DNA from: Pseudomonas viridiflava | Lineage (GTDB): Bacteria > Pseudomonadota > Gammaproteobacteria > Pseudomonadales > Pseudomonadaceae | DNA: 64,000 nt | Direction: 5' to 3' | Assembly: GCF_900601905.1 (NCBI RefSeq) | Contig: NZ_UWFA01000137.1 | Coordinates: forward strand, 248,001-312,000 | Part shown: piece after piece, positions 8,425 through 17,169 of the stretch | Position numbering within the stretch: the first letter of the stretch is position 1 | Layout of the letters: every line of letters begins with the position of its first letter | The notes under the pieces: model-generated | The model's database searches: none | The model's input: the letters and a program-made list of their open reading frames with translations, nothing else | Told to the model about the DNA's origin: nothing | Position numbers and translations under genes: made by a program

Positions 8425-9849
8425 TTATTCTTCAGCCGCCAGCTTGAAGATCGTGGCCCCCACCTTGCGCACGGCGTCTTCAACTTCTGCCGAAGGCTTG
8501 GCCGCGAAGTTCATCCGCAGGCAATTGCGATACTTGCCCGACGCCGAAAAAATGCTGCCGACAGCGATCTGTACGTTCAGATTGAGGAGCGCGCGGTTCA
8601 GACGCAGGGTATCGAAATCTTCCGCCAGTTCGATCCAGAGCATGAACCCACCCTGAGGACGACTGACGCGAGTCCCGGCGGGGAAATAACGCATCACCCA
8701 ATCAATCATCTGATCACGGCCACGCTGGTATTGGCTGCGCATGCGGCGTAAGTGAGGCTCGTAATGCCCGTTTGCCAGGAACTCGGCAACCGCCAGCTGA
8801 GGCTGGGGCGCAGTCGAACCCGTGCCGATGTATTTCATGTGCAGCACCCGCTCAAGGTAGCGGCCGGGTGCCACCCAGCCCACACGCAAGCCCGGAGCGA
8901 GGGTCTTGGAAAAGGAACTGCACAGCAACACCCGGCCATCTTCGTCGAAGGATTTGATGGTGCGCGGGCGCGGATAGCTGAACGCCAGATCGCCATACAC
9001 ATCGTCCTCAATGATCGCCACATCGAAGCGCTGTGCCAGGCTCAGCAAGGCACGCTTGCGGTTTTCCGGCATGACATAACCCAGCGGGTTATTGCAGTTG
9101 GGGGTCAACTGGATGATCTTGATCGGCCACTGCTCCAGCGCCAACTCCAGCGCTTCAAGGCTGATCCCGGTCAGCGGATCGGTGGGGATCTCCAGCGCTT
9201 TCATGCCCAGGCCCTTGAGGGTCTGCATGGCGCCGAAGAAACTCGGCGAGTCCACCGCGACAATATCCCCAGGCTGGCAAATCGCCCGCACGCTGGCCGA
9301 CAACGCCTCATGGCAACCGGCGGTAATCAGCAGATCGTTGGCGGTGAGGTTGCAGCCCGAGTCCAGCAACAACCGGGCGATTTGCTCACGAAGTGTCTGG
9401 TTGCCTTGAATGCTGTCGTAATACAGAACCGACATGTCCTCGTCTCGCGCCAGTCTGCCGAATGCGCGCATCAGGGGCCGCAGGGTCGGGCTGGTGACGT
9501 CAGGCATGCCGCGCCCCAACTGCACCAGACCGGGAATGGTTTTGGTGCGCATCAGGTCCAGCACCTGATCCCATTGAGAGATATCCACAGGCCGTTGGGC
9601 GGGGCGGCCAATCACCGGTAATGCCGGAACCGCTCGGCTGGCGGGTACGAAATAGCCAGACTTGGGTTTTGGCAGTGCCAGGCCGCTGTCTTCCAGAACC
9701 CGATACGCCTGCTGCACCGTGCTCAGGCTTACCCCGTGCTCGACACTCAAGGCGCGCACTGACGGTAACCGGTCACCGGGCCTATAGAAGCCGTTTTCGA
9801 TGCGGGTACCGAGCAATTCGGCGAGGTTGACGTAGAGGGTCATGGGCAT
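8425..9849 (-). CDS. MocR-type transcriptional regulator (GntR HTH + aminotransferase-like domain)
   Basis: This 474-residue protein has an N-terminal GntR winged helix (PGDRLPSVRALSVEHGVSLSTVQQAYRVLE, about residues 24-53) fused to a fold-type I aminotransferase domain. The aminotransferase region keeps the PLP site: TPNCNNPLGY, IEDDVYGDL and the Schiff-base lysine in SSFSKTLAPGLRVGW near residue 313. MocR proteins usually sense PLP together with an amino compound and control a neighbouring gene. Here the neighbour is the divergent DUF1127 gene, with TACAG-type repeats in between. The effector is unknown. The start could also be the second ATG at 9843. Confidence 0.93.
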   Translation of the reverse strand: MPMTLYVNLAELLGTRIENGFYRPGDRLPSVRALSVEHGVSLSTVQQAYRVLEDSGLALPKPKSGYFVPASRAVPALPVIGRPAQRPVDISQWDQVLDLMRTKTIPGLVQLGRGMPDVTSPTLRPLMRAFGRLARDEDMSVLYYDSIQGNQTLREQIARLLLDSGCNLTANDLLITAGCHEALSASVRAICQPGDIVAVDSPSFFGAMQTLKGLGMKALEIPTDPLTGISLEALELALEQWPIKIIQLTPNCNNPLGYVMPENRKRALLSLAQRFDVAIIEDDVYGDLAFSYPRPRTIKSFDEDGRVLLCSSFSKTLAPGLRVGWVAPGRYLERVLHMKYIGTGSTAPQPQLAVAEFLANGHYEPHLRRMRSQYQRGRDQMIDWVMRYFPAGTRVSRPQGGFMLWIELAEDFDTLRLNRALLNLNVQIAVGSIFSASGKYRNCLRMNFAAKPSAEVEDAVRKVGATIFKLAAEE

Positions 9850-9877
9850 ACTCTCGAGATTTTAAACAAGCAAAGCC

Positions 9878-9961
9878 ATACAGATGCGTGAAAAATACAG
9901 CATTCAGCGTCGATGTGGAAACTTCTGTATGCAAATAAATAGATTTGTTTGGATCTGTAAT
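9878..9961. promoter_or_regulatory. candidate MocR operator: repeated ATACAG/CTGTA boxes
   Basis: Two direct copies of ATACAG (9878-9883 and 9895-9900, 17 bp apart) face two inverted copies, TCTGTAT (9924-9930) and ATCTGTAAT (9953-9961). All lie in the 168-bp gap between the divergent MocR gene and the DUF1127 gene. MocR regulators are known to bind spaced repeats near their own start. The assignment is inference from position and symmetry. Confidence 0.45.
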
Positions 9962-10017
9962 GGTTTGCACTTTGAACTCATCATTAACCCACACCACACA
10001 TAACGAGGGTTGGGAAA

Positions 10018-10251
10018 ATGAACGGGTTCAGCGATGTTCGGTTAGCGCTTTATAGCCAGAAGTTGTGCGTAGGGCGGGCGGTGGTCGTGAAGACTGCATG
10101 CGCACCCAAGCTCAGCCGCTGGGCGCTCTACCGCCACCGCTGGATGTCTCGAAAGGTCCTGCTCAGCCTGACGGAAGACGAACTGCGCGATATCGGCCTG
10201 ACAAGTGGGCAGGCGATGCGGGAAGGGTTGAAGGCATTTTGGAGGGAGTGA
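10018..10251 (+). CDS. DUF1127 domain protein
   Basis: This 77-residue basic protein ends in the DUF1127 core: WALYRHRWMSRKVLLSLTEDELRDIGLTSGQAMREGLKAFWRE (core begins near residue 35; key pattern R..L..L....L.DIG). Small proteins of this family are widespread in Proteobacteria and some affect phosphate, carbon or RNA metabolism, but this one is uncharacterised. The start at 10018 has GAGGG upstream at slightly long spacing. It is divergent from the MocR regulator, a pairing that suggests control by it. Confidence 0.85.
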   Translation: MNGFSDVRLALYSQKLCVGRAVVVKTACAPKLSRWALYRHRWMSRKVLLSLTEDELRDIGLTSGQAMREGLKAFWRE

Positions 10252-10274
10252 TTCTCGCAGCCGAAACAAATCCT

Positions 10275-10366
10275 CGTGGGAGCGAGCTTGCTCGCGAAGG
10301 CGGTCTATCTGCCAAGAAGATTCACTGGTTGCACCGACCCCTTCGCAAGCAAGCTTGCTCCCACAG
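10275..10366. repeat. REPIN-like palindrome, GTGGGAGCGAGCTTGCTCG class
   Basis: The arm GTGGGAGCGAGCTTGCTCG is mirrored by GCAAGCAAGCTTGCTCCCAC, with CGAAGG/CCTTCG continuing the stem. It is the most frequent class in the window (also 28963, 31552, 33936, 40128). Confidence 0.87.
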
Positions 10367-10395
10367 AGGTTCGGTCCGCCCAGTAAGAGCCAGGC

Positions 10396-11709
10396 TCACC
10401 GCAACTCTTTAAGCCGATGCCACAGCATCCCCAGCGCCAGCAGCGGCGAGCGCAAGTGCTTGCCGCCGGGGAAGGTGATGTGCGGGACCTTGGCGAACAG
10501 CTCGAAGCCATCACTGTGCTGCCCGGCGATGGCTTCAGCCAACAGTTTGCCCGCCAGATGGGTCGCATTCAGACCGTGACCGGAATAAGCCTGCGCGTAG
10601 AACACATTGGGCTGATCCTTGAGTCGTCCGATCTGTGGCAGGCGGTTGGCACCAATACCGATCATCCCACCCCATTGGTAGTCGATCTTCACGTTCGCCA
10701 GTTGCGGGAATACCTTGAGCATCTTCGGCTGCATGTACGCGGCAATGTCCTGCGGATCGCGGCCGGAATAATGGCAGGCCCCGCCGAACAGCAATCGTCG
10801 ATCCGCTGAAAGCCGGAAGTAATCGACTGTCACTCGCTGATCACAGACCGCCATGTTCTGCGGCAACAACTGGCGCGCCTGCGCTTCGCTCACTGGCTCG
10901 GTCGCGATGATGTAACTGCCGGCGGCCAGGACCTTGCCGCTCAATTGTGGGTTCAGGTCATTCAGATAAGCGTTGCAGCCCAGCACCAGGCTTTTGGCCC
11001 GAACCACGCCCTGCGCGGTGTGGACTTTGACCTGCGGGCCATAATCAATGCGGGTGACCGCCGATTGCTCGAACACCTGGACACCCAGCGACTGCGCCAC
11101 AGCCGCTTCGCCCAACGCTAGGTTGAGCGGATGCAGATGCCCCGAGCCCATGTCGATCAGCCCACCCACATAGCGATCGGAACCCACGACGCTGTGCATG
11201 TCGCTGGCTTGCAGCAATTGCAGCGGATGACGGTAACCCAGGCCGTGCAGCTCGTCGGCATCTTCGGCCAGGCCTTGCAGATCCCTTGGCTTGTTGGCCA
11301 GGTCGCAGTAACCCCAGGTCAGGTCGCAATCAATGCCGTAACGCTCGACCCGCTGACGCACAATTTCCACGGCTTCGAGGCCCATCAACTTGAGCTGGCG
11401 AACACCCTCAACCCCCACCACCCCCGCAAATTGATCCAGGCCATGGCCAACACCGCGAATCAACTGCCCGCCATTACGTCCACTGGCGCCCCAGCCGATT
11501 CTGCGGGCTTCCAGCAGCACCACGCTCAGGCCGCGCTCGGCCAGTTCGATGGCGGTGTTCAGCCCGGAAAACCCGCCGCCCACGACGCAGACATCAGCCT
11601 GCATCTCGCCCTGCAGCGGCGGATAATCCGGCTGTGGATGTCGGCTGGCGGCGTAATAGGAGGCGGCGTGTTGTGCGCTGGTGGTCGCGGATTGAACGCG
11701 GGCTTGCAT
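10396..11709 (-). CDS. FAD-dependent amine/amino-acid oxidoreductase (DAO family, PuuB/OrdL-like)
   Basis: This 437-residue flavoprotein belongs to the DAO superfamily. The dinucleotide-binding motif VCVVGGGFSGLNTAIELAER lies near residue 40, followed by the GWGASGRNGGQ segment typical of gamma-glutamylputrescine oxidase-like enzymes. The C-terminal motif GIGANRLPQIGRL...YSGHGLNATHLAGK completes the FAD site. The ATG at 11709 (MQARVQS) is preferred over more distal in-frame codons because family members begin about 40 residues before the GxGxxG motif. With kauB, pauR and the dad genes nearby, a role in oxidising an amine or gamma-glutamyl-amine is plausible; the substrate is not proven. Confidence 0.87.
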   Translation of the reverse strand: MQARVQSATTSAQHAASYYAASRHPQPDYPPLQGEMQADVCVVGGGFSGLNTAIELAERGLSVVLLEARRIGWGASGRNGGQLIRGVGHGLDQFAGVVGVEGVRQLKLMGLEAVEIVRQRVERYGIDCDLTWGYCDLANKPRDLQGLAEDADELHGLGYRHPLQLLQASDMHSVVGSDRYVGGLIDMGSGHLHPLNLALGEAAVAQSLGVQVFEQSAVTRIDYGPQVKVHTAQGVVRAKSLVLGCNAYLNDLNPQLSGKVLAAGSYIIATEPVSEAQARQLLPQNMAVCDQRVTVDYFRLSADRRLLFGGACHYSGRDPQDIAAYMQPKMLKVFPQLANVKIDYQWGGMIGIGANRLPQIGRLKDQPNVFYAQAYSGHGLNATHLAGKLLAEAIAGQHSDGFELFAKVPHITFPGGKHLRSPLLALGMLWHRLKELR

Positions 11710-11851
11710 AGGGTTATCCCGTTGCCGGTGTCTGAAAACGTCAGGGAGCATAAGCCGCGGCTCCGATTGCGGGCAAGGTTCGGGCGGGCGGCGCTGTCTT
11801 GCCGGGACCAACTGAGGCAAAATCGCGCCCATTCACAGTGGGTAAGTTTCG

Positions 11852-12205
11852 ATGAGTTGTAACAGTCTGAAAATCCGTGCGTTGCGCCAGCAGATTCCCT
11901 CGTTCGAGTGCGTCCCTGGTTGCCATGACTGTTGCGGTCCGGTCACCACTTCGCCAGAAGAGATGTCCCGTCTGCCGCGCAAGACTGCCGCCGAGCAGGA
12001 CGCCGCCATGGATGAACTCAACTGCGTCCACCTGGGCCCCAACGGCTGTACGGTCTACGACGAACGCCCACTGATCTGCCGCCTGTTTGGCACCACCGCC
12101 ACCCTGCCGTGCCCCAATGGGCGGCGGCCGATGGAGTTGATTCATCCGCGGGTCGAGAAACAGATCCATGAGTACATGGCGTCTACGCGGCAGGTGCTGG
12201 TTTAA
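11852..12205 (+). CDS. YkgJ-type cysteine-cluster protein
   Basis: This 117-residue protein contains the CxxxCxxCC pattern of the YkgJ/UPF0153 family, here CVPGCHDCCG near residue 20, then further cysteines in LNCVHLGPNGCTVYDERPLICRLF and TLPCPNG. Such clusters are thought to bind a metal or an Fe-S centre, but no reaction is established for this family. It is divergent from the FAD oxidoreductase and its stop lies 10 bases from the end of the convergent lrp gene. It is full length. Confidence 0.88.
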   Translation: MSCNSLKIRALRQQIPSFECVPGCHDCCGPVTTSPEEMSRLPRKTAAEQDAAMDELNCVHLGPNGCTVYDERPLICRLFGTTATLPCPNGRRPMELIHPRVEKQIHEYMASTRQVLV

Positions 12206-12215
12206 CGGATTGCAC

Positions 12216-12704
12216 CTAGTCAGCAATCGGCAGATTCAGACTCTCCTTGACTTCCTCCATCACGATATAGCTCTTGGACTCACGCACATGCGGGAGCTTT
12301 AGCAGGATATCGCCCAGCAGTTTGCGGTAGGACGCCATCTCCGAAATGCGCGCTTTGACCAGGTAATCGAAATCCCCGGAAACCAGGTGGCACTCCAGCA
12401 CGTGCGGCAGCTTGAGCACCGCGCGACGGAATTCCTCGAAGGTGTCGCCTGATTTGTAGTCCAGGCTGATCTCGACGAACACCAATAGGCTAGCCTTGAG
12501 TGCTTGCGGATTGAGGCGAGCGCTGTAGCCCATGATGATGCCTTCGCGCTCCAGCCGCCGGACCCGCTCGGTGCAAGGCGTGGTGGACAATCCGACCCGT
12601 TCGCCGAGTTCGGTGAAGGAGATTCTGCCATCGGCCTGAAGAATGCGCAGGATGCTGCGATCGATCTTGTCCAGCTCGCGTTTTGTCTGATGCTGGGTTC
12701 GCAT
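12216..12704 (-). CDS. lrp: Lrp/AsnC-family regulator, likely activator of dadA
   Basis: This 162-residue protein has an N-terminal HTH (LDKIDRSILRILQADGRISFTELGERVGLSTTPCTERVRRLEREG, residues 10-55) and a C-terminal RAM ligand/oligomerisation domain with LECHLVSGDFDYLVKARI. It is very close in sequence type to the enterobacterial leucine-responsive protein. It is divergent from dadA, and in P. aeruginosa the Lrp homologue next to dadA activates the operon in response to alanine (from memory). The 157-bp shared intergenic region is AT-richer than its surroundings and is the natural target. Confidence 0.92.
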   Translation of the reverse strand: MRTQHQTKRELDKIDRSILRILQADGRISFTELGERVGLSTTPCTERVRRLEREGIIMGYSARLNPQALKASLLVFVEISLDYKSGDTFEEFRRAVLKLPHVLECHLVSGDFDYLVKARISEMASYRKLLGDILLKLPHVRESKSYIVMEEVKESLNLPIAD

Positions 12705-12861
12705 GGGTCAACCCCCTCTAGCAAAGGCTTCTTTAACAAGAACTATCGCCAAATATAGGCGCTTATACAGTGAAAGGCACTGCCCTTGGCTGCATATACT
12801 GCCCACATCCTTGCTTAAAACTTCAAAACGTCAGCGGATATCCGCGATGAGGTAAATCAAC

Positions 12862-14163
12862 ATGCGCGTTCTGGTCCTTGGTAGTGGTGTGATCGGTACG
12901 ACGAGTGCCTATTATCTGGCGCGGGCGGGCATGCAGGTGACTGTCGTGGATCGTCAGCCAGCTGCGGCTATGGAAACCAGTTTCGCCAACGCAGGCCAGG
13001 TTTCGCCGGGTTACGCCTCACCCTGGGCAGCGCCTGGCGTACCGCTCAAGGCCATCAAATGGCTGCTGCAGCGCCACGCGCCGCTGGCCATCAAAGCCAC
13101 CGCCGACATCGGCCAGTACTTGTGGATGGCGCAAATGCTGCGCAACTGCACGGCCAGCCGCTACGCCGTCAACAAAGAACGCATGGTTCGCCTGTCCGAA
13201 TACAGCCGCGACTGCCTCGACGAGCTGCGGGCTGAAACCGGTATTGCCTACGAAGGCCGTACGCTGGGCACCACTCAGCTGTTCCGCACTCAGGAGCAAC
13301 TGGACAACGCCGCCAAGGACATTTCCGTTCTGCAGCAATCCGGTGTGCCATTCGAGCTCCTCGACCGCGCAGGCATCGCCAGGGTCGAACCGGCACTGGC
13401 GGGCGTCACCAACATTCTGGCAGGCGCGCTGCGTCTGCCTAACGACCAGACCGGCGATTGCCAGATGTTCACCACACGTCTGGCTGATATGGCCGCGAAG
13501 CTGGGCGTCGAGTTCCGTTATAACCAGTCCATCGAACGCATCGACTTTGCAGGCGACCGCATCAATGGCGTATGGATCGACGGCAAACTGGAGACCGCTG
13601 ACCGCTACGTCCTGGCACTGGGCAGCTATTCCCCGCAGTTGCTCAAGCCACTGGGCATCAAGGCACCGGTTTATCCACTCAAGGGTTACTCGCTGACCGT
13701 GCCAATCACCGATCCAGCGATGGCTCCGACGTCGACTATCCTCGACGAGACCTACAAGGTCGCGATCACCCGCTTCGACAACCGTATCCGGGTGGGCGGT
13801 ATGGCTGAAATCGCCGGGTTTGACCTGTCGCTGAATCCGCGCCGACGCGAAACGCTGGAGATGATCGTCAACGACCTCTATCCTCGCGGCGGTGATCTAC
13901 AGCAGGCCGACTTCTGGACCGGTCTGCGTCCGACCACACCGGACGGCACGCCTATCGTGGGTGCCACACCGTTTCGCAACCTGTTTCTCAATACCGGTCA
14001 CGGCACGTTGGGCTGGACCATGGCTTGCGGTTCCGGCCGCTTGCTAGCCGACCTGATTGCACGCAAGACCCCGCAGATCAGCGCAGCTGGCCTCGATATT
14101 TCCCGTTATGGCAGTCCTCAGGAGATCGCAAAAAATGTCCATCCAGCGCCAGCTCACCAATGA
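12862..14163 (+). CDS. dadA: D-amino acid dehydrogenase small subunit
   Basis: This 433-residue flavoprotein begins with the FAD motif [21 protein letters not shown] and shows DadA hallmarks: [19 protein letters not shown] near residue 42 and a C-terminal [17 protein letters not shown]...[15 protein letters not shown]. DadA oxidises D-alanine and other D-amino acids to 2-oxo acids at the inner membrane, feeding electrons into the respiratory chain. It heads an operon with a RidA gene (overlapping its 3' end by 29 bases) and dadX, so L-alanine can be racemised, oxidised and the reactive imine detoxified. Confidence 0.96.
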   Translation: MRVLVLGSGVIGTTSAYYLARAGMQVTVVDRQPAAAMETSFANAGQVSPGYASPWAAPGVPLKAIKWLLQRHAPLAIKATADIGQYLWMAQMLRNCTASRYAVNKERMVRLSEYSRDCLDELRAETGIAYEGRTLGTTQLFRTQEQLDNAAKDISVLQQSGVPFELLDRAGIARVEPALAGVTNILAGALRLPNDQTGDCQMFTTRLADMAAKLGVEFRYNQSIERIDFAGDRINGVWIDGKLETADRYVLALGSYSPQLLKPLGIKAPVYPLKGYSLTVPITDPAMAPTSTILDETYKVAITRFDNRIRVGGMAEIAGFDLSLNPRRRETLEMIVNDLYPRGGDLQQADFWTGLRPTTPDGTPIVGATPFRNLFLNTGHGTLGWTMACGSGRLLADLIARKTPQISAAGLDISRYGSPQEIAKNVHPAPAHQ

Positions 14164-14488
14164 GCGCATGAGCCAAGTCGTCGTCCACAACGGCACCGTC
14201 TATCTGTCGGGCCAGGTGGGGGATGACATGGCCGCCGGGATCGAGCAGCAGACACGCGAAACCCTGGGCAGCATCGAGCGCCTGCTGGATCTGGCCGGCA
14301 CCGACAAGAGCCGGATCCTCTCGGTCACAATTTATCTCAAGGACATCGATGCCCATTTCGCGGGCATGAACAGTGTCTGGGATAAATGGCTGCCCAAAGG
14401 CGTCGCGCCAGCCCGTGCCACTGTGCAAGCCAAGCTGTGCGAACCGGAGATTCTGGTTGAGTTGTCGGTGGTGGCAGCGTTGCCTTAA
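14135..14488 (+). CDS. RidA/YjgF-family imine deaminase
   Basis: This 117-residue protein is full length for the family, with [17 protein letters not shown] near residue 15, the ligand arginine in [20 protein letters not shown], and the terminal hydrophobic strand. RidA proteins hydrolyse the 2-imino acids produced by amino-acid dehydrogenases such as DadA. The ATG at 14135 (MSIQRQ) with CAGGAGA upstream is chosen. It lies inside the dadA 3' end, so translation is probably coupled. Confidence 0.92.
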   Translation: MSIQRQLTNERMSQVVVHNGTVYLSGQVGDDMAAGIEQQTRETLGSIERLLDLAGTDKSRILSVTIYLKDIDAHFAGMNSVWDKWLPKGVAPARATVQAKLCEPEILVELSVVAALP

Positions 14489-14496
14489 ACGAATCA

Positions 14497-14585
14497 GTTG
14501 GAGCGAGGCTTGCCCGCGAATGCGTCGAGTCAGGCGATCAGGATTTAGCTGATAGTACGCATTCGCGGGCAAGCCTCGCTCCAAC
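14497..14585. repeat. REPIN-like palindrome inside the dad operon
   Basis: The arm GTTGGAGCGAGGCTTGCCCG and its perfect mirror CGGGCAAGCCTCGCTCCAAC flank a spacer; GCGAATGCG and CGCATTCGC extend the stem. It sits between the RidA gene and dadX, so it would form a hairpin within the operon transcript. Confidence 0.88.
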
Positions 14586-14616
14586 GGTCTCTTTACCTAC
14601 TTGTCAGAAGCCCACC

Positions 14617-15687
14617 ATGCGTCCAGCTCGCGCCATCATCGATCTTCAAGCCCTGCGTCATAATTACCAGCTCGCCCGCGAAACCTCAGGCGCCAAGGCG
14701 CTGGCCGTCCTCAAGGCCGATGCTTATGGTCATGGCGCGGTGCAGGTGGCTCAGGCGCTTGAGGCGAATGCCAATGGTTTCGCGGTGGCCTGTATCGAAG
14801 AAGCGCTGGAGCTGCGCGCAGCCGGGATCCGCGCGCCGGTGTTGCTGCTTGAAGGGTTTTTCGAAGTCGATGAGCTGGAGCTCATCGTCGAGCACGATTT
14901 CTGGTGCGTGGTGCATTCGATGTGGCAACTCGAAGCCATTGAGCAGGCCAGCGTGCGCAAGCCGCTGGCGGTCTGGCTCAAGCTGGACTCGGGCATGCAT
15001 CGGGTTGGGCTGCATGCGCAGGATTTCCAGCAGGCGTATCAGCGCCTCCAGGCCAGCGGCAAAGTGGCGAAGATCGTACTCATGAGCCATTTCGCCCGCG
15101 CCGACGAGCCCGATTGCCCGGCCAGCAGCCAACAGCTGGCCGTCTTCGAGGCCGCACGCCAGGGCATGGCGGCAGAAATCAGCCTGCGCAATTCGCCCGC
15201 GGTGATGGCCTGGCCCAACATGCCCAGCGACTGGGTAAGGCCCGGCATCATGCTTTACGGCGCTACCCCTTTCGATCAGCCACAGACGGTGGCCAGCCAG
15301 TTGCAACCGGTGATGACCCTCGAATCAAAAATCATCTGCGTGCGTGAATTGCCTGCTGGCGAGCCGGTCGGCTACGGCGCGACCTACATCACCGAGCGCG
15401 CCAGCCGGGTCGGCGTGGTGGCCATGGGTTATGCCGATGGCTATCCACGCGAAGCCTCCACCGGCACGCCGGTGCATATTGATGGGCAGCCGAGCCAGTT
15501 GCTGGGGCGGGTGTCCATGGACATGCTGTGCGTCGATCTAAGCCATCTTCCGGCTTCCGGGCTGGGCAGCCGGGTTGAACTGTGGGGCAAAAATGTTCTG
15601 GCCAGCGACGTCGCAGCCCACGCCGGAACCATTCCCTACCGCATCTTCTGCAACCTGCGCCGGGTGCCGAGGGTTTATCAGTCATAA
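14617..15687 (+). CDS. dadX: catabolic alanine racemase
   Basis: This 356-residue PLP enzyme binds its cofactor through K33 in [12 protein letters not shown]; the second catalytic base is the tyrosine in GYGATY near residue 253. The fold is the N-terminal TIM barrel plus C-terminal beta domain ([28 protein letters not shown]). Its place behind dadA and RidA marks it as the catabolic DadX form, which interconverts L- and D-alanine. The start at 14617 is preceded by a weak AGAAGCC Shine-Dalgarno. Confidence 0.95.
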   Translation: MRPARAIIDLQALRHNYQLARETSGAKALAVLKADAYGHGAVQVAQALEANANGFAVACIEEALELRAAGIRAPVLLLEGFFEVDELELIVEHDFWCVVHSMWQLEAIEQASVRKPLAVWLKLDSGMHRVGLHAQDFQQAYQRLQASGKVAKIVLMSHFARADEPDCPASSQQLAVFEAARQGMAAEISLRNSPAVMAWPNMPSDWVRPGIMLYGATPFDQPQTVASQLQPVMTLESKIICVRELPAGEPVGYGATYITERASRVGVVAMGYADGYPREASTGTPVHIDGQPSQLLGRVSMDMLCVDLSHLPASGLGSRVELWGKNVLASDVAAHAGTIPYRIFCNLRRVPRVYQS

Positions 15688-15700
15688 ACCCGAGGTGTTT

Positions 15701-15791
15701 CTGTAGGAGCGCACGAGCACCGCGAGGCCGCGATGGCGGTCTGTCTGATACGCCGCCATCGCGGCCTCGCGGTGCTCGTGCGCTCCTACAG
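15701..15791. repeat. REPIN-like palindrome with near-perfect 39-bp arms
   Basis: From CTGTAGGAGCGCACGAGCAC on the left to GTGCTCGTGCGCTCCTACAG on the right, the arms match for about 39 bases with a ~13-base loop. It is the best preserved copy of the GAGCACCGCGAGG class and may also stop transcription after dadX. Confidence 0.9.
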
Positions 15792-15916
15792 GGTCATGTT
15801 CGCGCCCGCCAGTCCCCTCAACAATCAGTAACCCGCCCAAGTGTTGTAAATACTGAACGCTGTTGCCATCATGGCGCTCAACTCGACCTTACTGACTGAT
15901 TAGGGGGACTGCCGCA

Positions 15917-16465
15917 TTGGACGTCGGTGAACGACTGCAATCCATTCGCAAACTCAAGGGTCTGTCCCAGCGCGAACTTGCCAAACGAGCAGGCGTGACC
16001 AACAGCACTATTTCGATGATCGAAAAGAACAGCGTCAGTCCCTCGATCAGTTCACTGCGCAAAGTGCTCGGCGGCATTCCCATGTCCATGGTGGAGTTCT
16101 TTTCAGAAGAGCTTGAGCAGGAAAACCCCACGCAGGTCGTTTACAAGGCCAGCGAGCTCATTGATATCTCTGACGGCGCGGTCACCATGAAACTGGTAGG
16201 CAAGGCGCATCCGAGCCGCGCCATCGCGTTCCTGACCGAGGTGTACCCGCCCGGCGCCGATACTGGCATCGAGATGCTGGTGCACGAGGGCGAGGAGACC
16301 GGGATTCTGGTGGAGGGCCGTCTGGAGCTGGTGGTTGGGCTCGACACCTACATCCTCGAAGCAGGCGACAGCTACTACTTCGAAAGCACCAAACCCCATC
16401 GCTTTCGCAACCCGTTTGACGTCCCGGCGCGACTAATCAGCGCAGCCACCCCGGCCAACTTCTAG
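15917..16465 (+). CDS. pauR: XRE-cupin regulator of polyamine catabolism (PauR-like)
   Basis: This 182-residue protein has an N-terminal lambda-type HTH (LKGLSQRELAKRAGVTNSTISMIEKNSVSPSISSLRKVLGG, about residues 13-53) and a C-terminal cupin (VHEGEETGILVEGRLELVVG...LEAGDSYYFESTKPHRFRNP). The start is a TTG at 15917 with AGGGGGA eight bases upstream; no ATG is available. In P. aeruginosa PauR lies next to dadX and represses polyamine-degradation promoters, relieved by putrescine or cadaverine. The position and the kauB gene 10 kb away support the assignment. Direct sequence identity could not be computed. Confidence 0.85.
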   Translation: MDVGERLQSIRKLKGLSQRELAKRAGVTNSTISMIEKNSVSPSISSLRKVLGGIPMSMVEFFSEELEQENPTQVVYKASELIDISDGAVTMKLVGKAHPSRAIAFLTEVYPPGADTGIEMLVHEGEETGILVEGRLELVVGLDTYILEAGDSYYFESTKPHRFRNPFDVPARLISAATPANF

Positions 16466-16636
16466 GCAAAAGCCCGTCCTGCGCGGGCTGCAGGCCGATT
16501 AGCCTATGCGGTGAACCGTCGGCTAATAACCTTTCTTATTGCAGGGTTGTTTCGGACTCTCAGGCGAGGGGCTATACTTTCGCCGCCTGCTGAACCGTGG
16601 CAGGCGAGCGTGAATAGTCACCATGAGGGTGTAAGC

Positions 16637-17059
16637 GTGAACCTAACCAATAAGATTCTTGCAGTTGCTGTCGCCGTGGCTTTTGCAGCGTTCAACGCTC
16701 AGGCGGCGACCAATGAAGAGATTGCCAAACGGCTGGAGCCGGTCGGCCAGGTCTGCGTTCAGGGCAAGGAGTGCGCGGGTATGGAAGTAGTTGCAGCCGC
16801 CGCTGGCGGTGCTGCGAGAACCCCCGACGACATCATCGGCAAATACTGTAATGCCTGCCACGGCACCGGTTTGCTCAACGCACCGAAAATCGGCGACGCC
16901 GCAGCCTGGAATACCCGCGCCGATGAGCAGGGCGGCCTTGACGGCTTGCTCGCCAAAGCGATTACCGGCGTGAATGCCATGCCGCCAAAAGGCACCTGCG
17001 CCGATTGTTCGGATGACGAGCTCAAGGGCGCGATCCAGAAGATGTCAGGTTTGAAGTAA
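16637..17059 (+). CDS. cycB: cytochrome c5-type c-type cytochrome
   Basis: This 140-residue periplasmic protein starts at the GTG at 16637 (GAGGGTG upstream) and has the signal peptide NLTNKILAVAVAVAFAAFNAQA. The mature part has one haem-binding CNACH (near residue 72), a methionine ligand in NAMPPKG and a CADC pair just after it, the pattern of class I cytochrome c5. An extra cysteine pair (CVQGKEC) lies before the haem domain. It would carry electrons in the periplasm. From memory cycB follows pauR in P. aeruginosa. Confidence 0.88.
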   Translation: MNLTNKILAVAVAVAFAAFNAQAATNEEIAKRLEPVGQVCVQGKECAGMEVVAAAAGGAARTPDDIIGKYCNACHGTGLLNAPKIGDAAAWNTRADEQGGLDGLLAKAITGVNAMPPKGTCADCSDDELKGAIQKMSGLK

Positions 17060-17079
17060 GGCGCGAAATACAGATCCCT

Positions 17080-17169
17080 GTGGGAGCGGTGCTTGCCCGC
17101 GATGAACGATGACTCGGTCTATGCCTGCACATCAGGTTGACCTTATCGCGGGCAAGCATCACTCCCGCA
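17080..17169. repeat. REPIN-like palindrome overlapping a gene end
   Basis: The arm TGTGGGAGCGGTGCTTGCCC and the mirror GGGCAAGCATCACTCCCGCA enclose a ~45 bp spacer, with CGCGAT/ATCGCG continuing the stem. The right arm overlaps the last codons of the minus-strand gene at 17143-18234. Confidence 0.85.

Noticed and set aside
7135..8751. 538-codon open frame antisense to the phospholipase D-like gene
   Set aside because: It lies opposite both HKD motifs and the MocR end; composition is that of a complementary frame.
12770..12795. Possible sigma-54 promoter before dadA (GGCACTGCCCTTGGCTGCA)
   Set aside because: The -12 element is TTGGC rather than TTGC, spacing is off, and dadA is known to depend on Lrp rather than sigma-54.
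16471..16490. GC hairpin AGCCCG/CGGGCT after pauR considered as a terminator
   Set aside because: The stem is short and no U-tract follows.
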